Assembly: GCA_013152215.1 (NCBI GenBank) | Contig: JAADGT010000294.1 | Location: 1 to 12,185 of the forward strand | Reading direction: 5' to 3' | Length of the DNA stretch: 12,185 bases | DNA from: Deltaproteobacteria bacterium | GTDB lineage: Bacteria; Desulfobacterota; Deferrisomatia; Deferrisomatales; Deferrisomataceae | Shown: one piece after another, positions 1 to 5,015 of the stretch | How the letters are laid out: each line of letters opens with the position of its first letter | How positions within the stretch are numbered: the stretch's first letter is position 1 | Translations under genes and position numbers: made by a program | Notes under the pieces: generated by a model | What the model was told of the DNA's origin: nothing | Seen by the model: the letters and a program-made list of their open reading frames with translations, nothing else | Databases searched by the model: none

Positions 1-372
1 CAGGCGCTGGGCCAGCTTCTTGCCCACCCCGGGGATCGCGGTCAGGGCCGCATGGTCGGCCCGGGCCAGGGCCGAGCGAAGGTCGGCGGCCACCAGCCCC
101 GACAGGATCCGCAGCGCCAGCTTCGGCCCCACGCCCGTGACCCCCTGCAGGGCCCGGAACAGCTCCTCCTCCTCGGCGGTCCGGAACCCGTAGAGGTGGA
201 TCTCCTCGTCCCGAATCAGGGTGACCACCCGCAGACGGCACGACTCGGGCCGGCGCGACAGGGCCTGGTAGGTTCCCAAAGGGACCCATACCCGGTAACC
301 CACCCCTCCGGTCTCGACCACCACCTCCCCCGGGGCCACCAGCTCCACCTTACCCGCCAACCGAGCGATCAT
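1..372 (-). CDS. ruvA: Holliday junction branch migration protein RuvA (N-terminal part, runs off window)
   Basis: RuvA binds four-way DNA junctions and loads the RuvB helicase in recombinational repair. The visible 124 codons start MIARLAGKVE, close to the usual MIGRLRG opening. An N-terminal OB-fold follows (about residues 1-65, with VGYRV and DEEIHLYGF). Then come two helix-hairpin-helix motifs, GVGPKLALRILSG (near 78-90) and IPGVGKKLAQRL (near 113-124). The family is usually about 200 residues, so the acidic-pin linker end and the RuvB-binding domain III lie beyond base 1. The start is ATG at 370-372 with AAAGG eight bases upstream. It belongs to the yebC-ruvC-ruvA order and ruvB would be expected next. 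It is separated from ruvC by a repeat-rich 423-bp spacer, so it may not share ribosomes or transcript ends with ruvC. The family call is secure. Confidence 0.96.
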   Translation of the reverse strand, partial: MIARLAGKVELVAPGEVVVETGGVGYRVWVPLGTYQALSRRPESCRLRVVTLIRDEEIHLYGFRTAEEEELFRALQGVTGVGPKLALRILSGLVAADLRSALARADHAALTAIPGVGKKLAQRL

Positions 373-394
373 GCGAGGCCTTTCGTGTAACTTC

Positions 395-427
395 GGTCGT
401 TGGTCGTCAGTCGTTGGTCGTCGGTCG
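395..427. repeat. 7-bp tandem array (module A, copy 1)
   Basis: Five consecutive heptamers in phase: GGTCGTT, GGTCGTC, AGTCGTT, GGTCGTC and a partial GGTCG. The preceding ACTTC is shared with the arrays at 2243 and 11132, so ACTTCGGTCGTYGG is common to three separate intergenic regions. It is noncoding and seven is not a codon multiple. Confidence 0.85.
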
Positions 428-490
428 AAATCTCGCCTCGACATCGGAGTCGAGGGGCAAGGGACCTGGTGGAGCGCCGGGCGCGGCCGA

Positions 491-621
491 GTCAGTGGAC
501 AGAACTCAGTAGACGGAGGACAGGGGAAGGCTATCGGATGACCCTAACGGATGTCTCCGGGAAACCAGCCTGTTTTTCGGGATTTTGCTATCCTCTGCCC
601 ACTGAATCTGGTTCCTGAAAC
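491..621. repeat. Heptad inverted-repeat element in R1 (modules D and E)
   Basis: The left arm is five in-phase heptads: GTCAGTG, GACAGAA, CTCAGTA, GACGGAG, GACAGGG (491-525). The right arm runs CTGCCCA, CTGAAT, CTGGTTC, CTGAAAC (595-621) and continues CCATCCCCC. The two arms are imperfect inverted complements around a 69-base loop. The 20 bases at 606-625 recur exactly at 3492-3511 in R3. The outer GGCATGGG part of the left arm seen in other copies is absent here. Confidence 0.75.
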
Positions 622-630
622 CCATCCCCC

Positions 631-694
631 GCACGTAGCGCTCGAACCGAGACGCACACAAAGTCTGTTTTCCGCAAACAGGCCGCCTCGCGGC
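631..694. repeat. Module F1 with GC hairpin (copy 1)
   Basis: About 65 bases are similar to 11390-11453: both have GCACG.A.CGCTCG, then AAAGTCTGT, then an exact shared 16-mer CAGGCCGCCTCGCGGC (679-694 here). The 16-mer contains a GCCGC-CTC-GCGGC stem-loop. There is no T-run after it, so it is not scored as a terminator. Confidence 0.7.
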
Positions 695-702
695 CTACGG
701 AG

Positions 703-737
703 CTGTCCTCTGAATCCTGTTCTCTGACTCCTGAAAT
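703..737. repeat. Second right-type heptad run in R1
   Basis: Five perfect in-phase heptads all begin with CTG: CTGTCCT, CTGAATC, CTGTTCT, CTGACTC, CTGAAAT. It repeats the right arm of the element at 595-621 in the same orientation, downstream of module F1, as though part of a second element copy had been added. Confidence 0.75.
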
Positions 738-795
738 CGCAGACCCCACGCCGCAGGCGCTGGAGAGGCGAGCCCGCGTTTCGCCCCTCGCACCT

Positions 796-1296
796 CTACC
801 CCCGCCCTCCCAAGGCGCGCTGGGTTCGGGCCGTCTGCAGGTGGCAAATCGCCACGGCCAGGGCGTCGGAGGCATCCACAGGGGCGGCCCGGCCGAGGCC
901 CAGGAGCCGCCGCACCATCTCCTGCACCTGGCGTTTGTCCGCCGCGCCGTACCCCACCACGGCCAGCTTCACCTGCATGGGCGAATACTCCACCACCCGC
1001 AGCCCCGCCTGGTGGGCCGCCAGCAGCGCGGCCCCCCGGGCGTGGCCCAGGGTCAGGGCCGAACGGGCGTTGCGGGCATGGAAGATGCCCTCCACCCCCA
1101 CCTCGGCCGGGGTGTAGGCCTCGAACACCTCCAACAGGCCCGCGTAGATTCGGCCCAACCGCTCCGGCAGGCCGTCCGCCGCACGGGTCACGATGACCCC
1201 GTGGGCCAGGTGGCGCAGCCGGTTTCCCTCGATCTCCACCACCCCGTACCCGGTGCGCCCCGTGCCGGGATCGATGCCCGCGGCCCGCAGCCTCAT
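796..1296 (-). CDS. ruvC: Crossover junction endodeoxyribonuclease RuvC
   Basis: RuvC is the Holliday-junction resolvase that nicks two opposing strands of RuvAB-bound junctions. The 166-residue product matches the family length. The RNase-H-like catalytic acidic residues are all visible: D9 in GIDPGTGRTGYG, E69 in GVEGIFHARN, and D141 and D144 in PVDASDALAVAICH. They correspond to E. coli D7, E66, D138 and D141. The start ATG (1294-1296) overlaps the yebC stop by four bases (ATGA), and only a weak ribosome site lies upstream, so translation is probably coupled to yebC. A longer in-frame reading upstream was rejected because it would read through the yebC gene in another frame and lacks family homology before MRLRAAGIDPG. 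Confidence 0.97.
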   Translation of the reverse strand: MRLRAAGIDPGTGRTGYGVVEIEGNRLRHLAHGVIVTRAADGLPERLGRIYAGLLEVFEAYTPAEVGVEGIFHARNARSALTLGHARGAALLAAHQAGLRVVEYSPMQVKLAVVGYGAADKRQVQEMVRRLLGLGRAAPVDASDALAVAICHLQTARTQRALGGRG

Positions 1297-2045
1297 GAAC
1301 CGGCGATCCGCTCCATCTCGGCGTCTTCGATGTCGAAGTTGGCGTACACGTTCTGCACGTCGTCGTTGTCCTCGAGCATCTCCATCAGCCGAAGCATCCG
1401 CTCCGCATCGGCGCCCTGGAGCTTCACCGTGTTCTTGGGCAGCATGGTGACCTCGGCCGACTCGATGGGCACCCCGGCCTGCTCCAAACCGGAGCGCACC
1501 GCGTCGTACTGGTCGGGCTCGGTCAGCACCTCCCACACCCCTTCCCCGTCGCGCACGTCCTCGGCCCCGGCCTCCAGGGCGATTTCGAGAAGCTGCTCCT
1601 CCGACACGGCGGACTTGGGCACGGTCAGGTACCCCTTGGACTCGAACAGCCAGGCCACGCACCCGTTCTCGCCCAGGTTGCCCTTGTTCTTACTGAAGGC
1701 GTGCCGGATCTCACCCACGGTGCGGTTGCGGTTGTCGGTGAGCACCTCCACCAGCACGGCCACCCCTCCGGGGCCGTACCCCTCGTAGGTCACCTGCTCG
1801 TAGTCCGCCCCTCCGGACTCGCCGGTCCCCTTCTTGATCGCCCGCTCGATGTTGTCCTTGGGCATGTTGAAGGAACGGGCCTTGTCGATCGCGTGGCGGA
1901 GCCGCGGGTTGCCCTCGGGGTCCCCACCACCCAGCTTGGCCGCCACGGTGATCTCCTTGGCCAGCTTCGAGAAGATCTTGCCGCGCTTCGCGTCCTCGCG
2001 GGCCTTTTTGTGTTTGATGTTCGCCCATTTGCTGTGGCCAGCCAT
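1293..2045 (-). CDS. yebC: YebC/PmpR (TACO1) family protein
   Basis: The 250-residue cytosolic protein begins with the hallmark MAGHSKWANIKHKK, followed by AREDAKRGKIFSKLAKEI and the conserved NPRLRHAIDKAR and MPKDNIERAIKKG stretches. The second domain carries YEGYGPGGVAVLVEVLTDNRNRTV, and the acidic C-terminal segment contains EDNDDVQNVYANFD. The length matches the family (about 245-250). Family members were long annotated as transcriptional regulators. More recent work links YebC and mitochondrial TACO1 to relief of ribosome stalling on proline-rich stretches. The start is ATG 2043-2045 with GGAGG seven bases upstream. It heads the operon yebC-ruvC-ruvA, a common neighbourhood in proteobacteria. 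Confidence 0.97.
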   Translation of the reverse strand: MAGHSKWANIKHKKAREDAKRGKIFSKLAKEITVAAKLGGGDPEGNPRLRHAIDKARSFNMPKDNIERAIKKGTGESGGADYEQVTYEGYGPGGVAVLVEVLTDNRNRTVGEIRHAFSKNKGNLGENGCVAWLFESKGYLTVPKSAVSEEQLLEIALEAGAEDVRDGEGVWEVLTEPDQYDAVRSGLEQAGVPIESAEVTMLPKNTVKLQGADAERMLRLMEMLEDNDDVQNVYANFDIEDAEMERIAGS

Positions 2046-2237
2046 CGTTCGTCCTCCGAAACCGTTGGGGTCGCCGCCGCCCTCCCCGCAGCCATCTGAA
2101 ACGCCTCAAGGTAACAAAACCCCGCCCGCCAAGGAAAGGCCGGCACCGGCCTCCGGGGGTGTTGACGGGAAACCACGCCGGTGCTAATCACCGGGGTTCC
2201 CGCTAGTGCCCACGACCCGAGGAAGCGCCTCCATGCA
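2046..2237. other. yebC upstream spacer with two palindromes
   Basis: No gene is seen. Two dyads stand out. AGGCCGG-CA-CCGGCCT (2137-2152) is perfect. CCGGTG-CTAAT-CACCGG (2178-2194) is flanked by GGGAA and TTCCC, which extend the symmetry imperfectly. TTGACG at 2162-2167 looks like a -35 on the plus strand, but the hexamer 17 bases on (TAATCA) is a poor -10. The yebC promoter could not be placed with confidence. Confidence 0.5.
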
Positions 2238-2242
2238 ACTTC

Positions 2243-2277
2243 GGTCGTCGGTCTACGGTCGACGGTCTTCGGTCGGG
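2243..2277. repeat. 7-bp tandem array (module A, copy 2)
   Basis: Five in-phase heptamers GGTCGTC, GGTCTAC, GGTCGAC, GGTCTTC, GGTCGGG give consensus GGTCNNC. It is preceded by ACTTC as at 391-395 and 11128-11132, and runs directly into the GGGCCTCCGGCCC hairpin. Confidence 0.85.
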
Positions 2278-2316
2278 GGCCTCCGGCCCGCTGGGCGGCT
2301 AGGCGGCTGGGCGGCT
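2277..2316. repeat. Hairpin plus 8-bp tandem array (module B, R2)
   Basis: GGGCCTCCGGCCC (2277-2289) is followed by three octamers GGGCGGCT, AGGCGGCT, GGGCGGCT (2293-2316). The 16-base GGGCCTNCGGCCCGCT recurs at 3278-3293 and 4621-4636. Confidence 0.8.
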
Positions 2317-2540
2317 CTCGAACCGCGCCAACGCTCGGGGGCATGGGGTTTGCTGGAGAGCCGCGTGCGGCTCCTTAGCTCGCCGTGCAGCGCCTCCAAC
2401 GCTCATACCCGTGAGTTCGTTCGGGCCCCACAGAACGGTCATGAAACCACCGCCGGTGCCCCGTGCCTGCGCGGCAAATCTCAACGCCCGGCTTCGCGCG
2501 CGGCCGGAAGCAGACCCCATGCCTCCGGCGTGAAGGCTTC

Positions 2541-2593
2541 GGACCAACAAAAGTTACCTTCCCGTTGTACGGCCCCGCAGGGGCCGAAGGGGG
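2541..2593. repeat. Module F2 (copy 1), ends in the SH3-anchor ribosome site
   Basis: This segment starts GGACCAACAAAAGTTACC, passes a GGCCCC-GCA-GGGGCC stem and ends GAAGGGGG. It aligns closely with 4962-5015 in R4 (same opening nonamer, same AGTTACC, same stem position, same terminal G-run). The final G-run lies five bases from the ATG at 2599 and is the only ribosome site candidate for that gene. Confidence 0.75.
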
Positions 2594-2598
2594 CTTCC

Positions 2599-3270
2599 AT
2601 GCGCCACTTACGCTTTTTCTTGCTCTTGACCCTGCTGCTCGCCGCGGCCATGGCCTGGGCCGGTCAGACCTTCTATGTCACCGACCAGCTGGAGATCACC
2701 CTGCGGTCGGGCCCAGGCCTGGGGTACAAGATCCTCGCCATGCTCACCACGGGCACGCCGCTGGAAAAGCTGGGCGAGCAGGAGGGATGGGCCCAGGTGC
2801 GCACCCCCGACGGCCAGGAAGGCTGGGTGGTGGCCCGGTACCTCTCGGGCGATCCCCCCAAGGGGCCCCGGCTCGAGGCGGCCGAGGCCGAGCTGCAAAA
2901 TCTCCGCAAGGAGCTGGCCGACCTGAAGGCACGGGCGGCCGAGTGGAAGCAGAAGGCCGAGCGCTCGGGATCCCAGGCCCGGAGCCTGGAGCGGAAGCTC
3001 GAAGCGGTTCAGAAGGAGTTCGCCGAGTGGAAGGAGGCTCATAAGAACGCGGCCCAGCTCAAGGCCCGGGCCGACGCGCTCGAGCAGGAGAACACCGCGG
3101 CCCGACAGGAGCTGGACCGCCTGCGGACGTATGCGGCACGGCTCGAGACCCGGGAGCGGTTCTACTGGTTCTTCTCGGGGGCTCTTGTGCTGCTGGGGGG
3201 CTGGATCCTGGGGTACCTGTACGCCTCGTCCCGGCACCGGGCCAAGACCCGGGCCAAGTTCCGCTTCTGA
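2599..3270 (+). CDS. SH3 domain / coiled-coil membrane-anchored protein (YgiM-like)
   Basis: The 223-residue envelope protein has four visible parts. A signal peptide (1-21) has a hydrophobic core RFFLLLTLLLAAAMA and an AWA|G cleavage site. A bacterial SH3 domain (about 25-85) includes LEITLRSGPGLGYKI, GTPLEKLGEQEGWAQV and GQEGWVVARYL. A long charged coiled coil (about 91-185) is rich in heptads of L, A, E and K. A transmembrane helix (about 189-208, FYWFFSGALVLLGGWILGYLY) precedes a short basic tail. This is the architecture of the YgiM/TIGR04211 SH3-and-anchor family. The likely topology is SH3 and coiled coil in the periplasm, with the tail facing the cytoplasm. The molecular role is not known from sequence; SH3b domains often bind peptidoglycan or envelope proteins. 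ATG 2599 was chosen because the signal peptide starts there and AGGGGG precedes it. Upstream in-frame codons lie in repeat DNA. Confidence 0.85.
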   Translation: MRHLRFFLLLTLLLAAAMAWAGQTFYVTDQLEITLRSGPGLGYKILAMLTTGTPLEKLGEQEGWAQVRTPDGQEGWVVARYLSGDPPKGPRLEAAEAELQNLRKELADLKARAAEWKQKAERSGSQARSLERKLEAVQKEFAEWKEAHKNAAQLKARADALEQENTAARQELDRLRTYAARLETRERFYWFFSGALVLLGGWILGYLYASSRHRAKTRAKFRF

Positions 3271-3578
3271 CCTTTTCGGGCCTACGGCCCGCTATGCGGC
3301 TAGGCAGCCGGGCGGCTCCTGAGCCAGCGCCCAAGCTCGGAGGCATGGGGCCTGCTGGAGAGCCGCGTGCGGCCGTATCAGGGGACAGAATTCAGGAGTC
3401 GGTGGACAGGGATAAGGCTCTTCGGTGCGTCGAGAGAATCCCCCGGGACACCAATCTGCTTCTCGGGATTTCCTGTCTTCTGTCCGCTGAAATCTGGTTC
3501 CTGAAACCCATGCCTCCCCCCCAAAAAGAGCGAGTCTATTTTGCCGCCGGGTTGCTTGCCGCTTCCTAGCCTCCAGCC
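3271..3578. repeat. Repeat region R3 filling the convergent SH3-anchor / asd gap
   Basis: This is the most complete copy. Left to right: GGGCCTACGGCCC hairpin (3278-3290); octamers ATGCGGCT, AGGCAGCC, GGGCGGCT (3294-3317); GGAGGCATGGG (3339-3349); and the 21-mer shared with R2 (3353-3373). The left heptad arm (3376-3410), loop (3411-3471) and right heptad arm (3472-3506) follow. Then come CCCATGCCTCC (3507-3517), the exact inverse of 3339-3349, and finally an inverted octamer-like run (3555-3582, minus strand GGCTGGAGGCTAGGAAGC). The asd stop codon lies in the inverted run. The region could act as a two-way transcript end, but neither hairpin is followed by a T-run. Confidence 0.82.
3376..3506. 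repeat. Heptad inverted-repeat element in R3 (best copy)
   Basis: Left-arm heptads are ATCAGGG, GACAGAA, TTCAGGA, GTCGGTG, GACAGGG (3377-3411). Right-arm heptads are CTGTCTT, CTGTCCG, CTGAAAT, CTGGTTC, CTGAAAC (3473-3507). Aligning 3376-3410 with the reverse complement of 3472-3506 by hand gives 24 identical bases of 35. Two more positions could form G-U pairs in RNA. Every right-arm heptad starts with CTG. The heptads GACAGAA and GACAGGG recur exactly in R1. Confidence 0.82.
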
Positions 3579-4598
3579 TCACAGATACTCCCGGATCAGG
3601 ATCTCAGCGATCTGCACGGCGTTCAGGGCCGCCCCCTTGCGCACGTTGTCCGCCACCACCCACAGGTTCAGACCGTTCTCCACGCTCTCGTCCTCTCGGA
3701 TCCGGCCCACGTACACCGGGTCCTTGCCGGCGGCGTCCACGGCCAAGGGGTAGAGGTTCTCGGCCGGGTCGTCCACCACCACCACACCGGGGGCGGCCTC
3801 GAGCGACTCGCGGGCCTCCTGGGCCGTGATCCTCTCCTCGAACTCCACGTTCACCGCCTCGGAGTGGCCGTAGAACACCGGCACCCGCACGGTGGTGGCG
3901 GTCACCCGCACCGAGTCGTCCTCGAAGATCTTTTTGGTCTCGTTGACCATCTTCATCTCTTCCTTGGTGTACCCGTTGGGCAGGAAGACGTCGATGTGGG
4001 GCAAGCAGTTGAACGCGATCTGGTGCGGGTACACCTGGCGGGTGGGCTCGCGGAAGTTCAGGAGCTCCCGGCTCTGGCGCTCCAGCTCCTCGATGGCCCG
4101 CTTGCCCGTGCCCGAGACGGCCTGATAGGTGCTGACCACCACCCGCCGGATCCGGGCCCGGTCGTGCAGGGGCTTGAGCGCCACCACCATCTGGATGGTG
4201 GAGCAGTTCGGGTTGGCGATGATCCCCCGGGCCTTGTAGCCGGCGATGGCGTGGGGGTTGACCTCGGGCACCACCAGCGGCACGTCCGGCTCCATGCGGA
4301 AATGGCTCGTGTTGTCCACCACCACCGCGCCGGCCGCGGCAGCCGCCGGGGCGAACCGGGCGCTCACCGAGCCCCCGGCCGAGAACAGGGCGATGTCGAT
4401 CCCCTCGAAGCTCTGGTCGGTGAGCTCTTGGACCCGGACCTCGTCCCCCCGGAACCGCACCTCGGTGCCGGCGCTCCGGGCCGAGGCCAGGGGCCGCAGC
4501 TCCGCCACGGGGAACTCCCGCTCCTCCAGCACCCGGATCATCTCCGTGCCCACAGCCCCGGTCGCCCCCACCACCGCCACGTTGTACGATCGCTTCAT
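3579..4598 (-). CDS. asd: Aspartate-semialdehyde dehydrogenase
   Basis: Asd reduces aspartyl phosphate to aspartate semialdehyde with NADPH, the branch point to lysine/diaminopimelate, threonine and methionine. The 339-residue product shows the cofactor loop GATGAVG (11-17), the catalytic cysteine C132 in NPNCSTIQMV, Q159 in STYQAVSG, and the catalytic-base histidine H245 in VFYGHSEAVNVEF. Length and motifs match the bacterial enzyme. ATG at 4596-4598 was chosen because GAGGAG sits seven bases upstream and the family begins near KRSYNVAVVGATG; an in-frame start six codons earlier lacks a ribosome site. It follows leuB and the lipoprotein gene on the same strand, separated by R4. The stop codon abuts R3. 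Confidence 0.97.
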   Translation of the reverse strand: MKRSYNVAVVGATGAVGTEMIRVLEEREFPVAELRPLASARSAGTEVRFRGDEVRVQELTDQSFEGIDIALFSAGGSVSARFAPAAAAAGAVVVDNTSHFRMEPDVPLVVPEVNPHAIAGYKARGIIANPNCSTIQMVVALKPLHDRARIRRVVVSTYQAVSGTGKRAIEELERQSRELLNFREPTRQVYPHQIAFNCLPHIDVFLPNGYTKEEMKMVNETKKIFEDDSVRVTATTVRVPVFYGHSEAVNVEFEERITAQEARESLEAAPGVVVVDDPAENLYPLAVDAAGKDPVYVGRIREDESVENGLNLWVVADNVRKGAALNAVQIAEILIREYL

Positions 4599-4620
4599 GG
4601 CAAGACTCCTCATCAACTTT

Positions 4621-4734
4621 GGGCCTCCGGCCCGCTGGAAGGCTCAAAGGCTTGAAGGCTGGAATGTTAGAAGGCCAAAAGCCCCGGGCCTTCGGCCTAC
4701 TTAGGACGCTAGGAAGCTGGGAGGCTAAGGGGCT
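4621..4734. repeat. Two 8-bp tandem arrays (module B, R4)
   Basis: Array 1 is GGAAGGCT, CAAAGGCT, TGAAGGCT, GGAATGTT, AGAAGGCC, AAAAGCCC (4637-4684). Array 2 is AGGACGCT, AGGAAGCT, GGGAGGCT, AAGGGGCT (4703-4734). Both stay in 8-bp phase, and each is preceded by a GGGCCTYCGGCC-type hairpin, so the module appears duplicated. TGGAAGGCTCAAAGGCT (4636-4652) recurs exactly at 11159-11175. Confidence 0.82.
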
Positions 4735-4804
4735 CGAAACCTCACTGCTTTCCAGACGTTCCAGACATGACCACGCCTCTCTTGCGTCACTTCACGGTCT
4801 CGGG

Positions 4805-4943
4805 GGGGCATGGAGACCAGAGGTCAGAGGACAGATGTCAGTGGACGGGTCGTGGTCCCACGCCGTCGCTTTGGCCACAGTGCCTTTTCCCTTTTTCTGG
4901 CTTCTGTCCCCTGGATTCTGCTGGCTCCTGAAACCCATGCCCC
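4805..4943. repeat. Heptad inverted-repeat element in R4
   Basis: The outer arms GGGGCATGG (4805-4813) and CCATGCCCC (4935-4943) are perfect 9-bp inverses. Inside are left heptads GTCAGAG, GACAGAT, GTCAGTG, GACGGGT (4823-4850). The right heptads are CTGGCTT, CTGTCCC, CTGGATT, a CTG spacer, CTGGCTC and CTGAAAC (4897-4934). The loop (4851-4896) differs from the loops of R1, R3 and R5. Confidence 0.78.
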
Positions 4944-4961
4944 GCCGCCGGCAATGGCCCC

Positions 4962-5015
4962 GGACCAACAAGAGTTACCCTTCCCCGTTGCCCGACCCCG
5001 TAGGGGCCTGAGGGG
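4962..5015. repeat. Module F2 (copy 2), overlaps the lipoprotein C-terminus
   Basis: It aligns with 2541-2593: GGACCAACA opening, AGTTACCC, a CCCC-GTA-GGGG stem and a terminal GAGGGGG. On the minus strand, 5016-4978 encodes the final 13 lipoprotein residues, and the TTA within AGTTACC supplies the TAA stop. Confidence 0.72.

Larger units (their letters stand above)
373..795. repeat. Repeat region R1 in the ruvC-ruvA spacer
   Basis: No credible gene is present. Read on the plus strand it contains, in order: a 7-bp tandem array (395-427); a 7-bp-arm hairpin CCTCGAC/GTCGAGG (436-455); a left heptad arm (491-525); a loop resembling those of R3 and R5 (526-594, with CTCCGGGAAACCAGC and TTTTTCGGGATTTTG); a right heptad arm (595-621); module F1 (631-694) with a GCCGC/GCGGC hairpin; and a second right-type heptad run (703-737). 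The octamer array found in R2-R5 is missing. On the minus strand the region would be transcribed between ruvC and ruvA, and its edge lies only about 17 bases before the ruvA start. Confidence 0.8.
2238..2598. repeat. Repeat region R2 upstream of the SH3-anchor gene
   Basis: No gene is credible here. Modules in plus-strand order: heptamer array (2243-2277); GGGCCTCCGGCCC hairpin (2277-2289); octamer array (2293-2316); and GGCATGGGG (2340-2348). Next is a 21-base stretch (2351-2371) identical to 3353-3373 in R3, containing a GAGCCG/CGGCTC hairpin. A degenerate middle follows, in which the heptad arms of other copies are not recognisable. CCCCATGCC (2515-2523) is the inverse of 2340-2348. Module F2 (2541-2593) ends in GGCCCC-GCA-GGGGCC and GAAGGGGG, which acts as the ribosome site for the next gene. 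Confidence 0.75.

Noticed and set aside
395..427. CRISPR array from the tandem heptamers
   Set aside because: Units are 7 bp with no spacers, and no cas genes are nearby.
841..1788. Long plus-strand frame opposite ruvC and yebC
   Set aside because: It is the antisense shadow of two strongly recognised genes.
2206..2598. A 131-codon N-terminal extension of the SH3-anchor gene
   Set aside because: It is entirely repeat DNA, while a signal peptide with its own ribosome site begins at 2599.
3278..3290. GGGCCTACGGCCC as a Rho-independent terminator of the SH3-anchor gene
   Set aside because: The T-run lies before, not after, the stem on the plus strand, and the same hairpin occurs at other repeat copies away from gene ends.
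3271..3582. Insertion sequence or classical MITE with target duplication
   Set aside because: No transposase and no flanking direct duplication could be found at the element edges; the mobile nature remains only a possibility.
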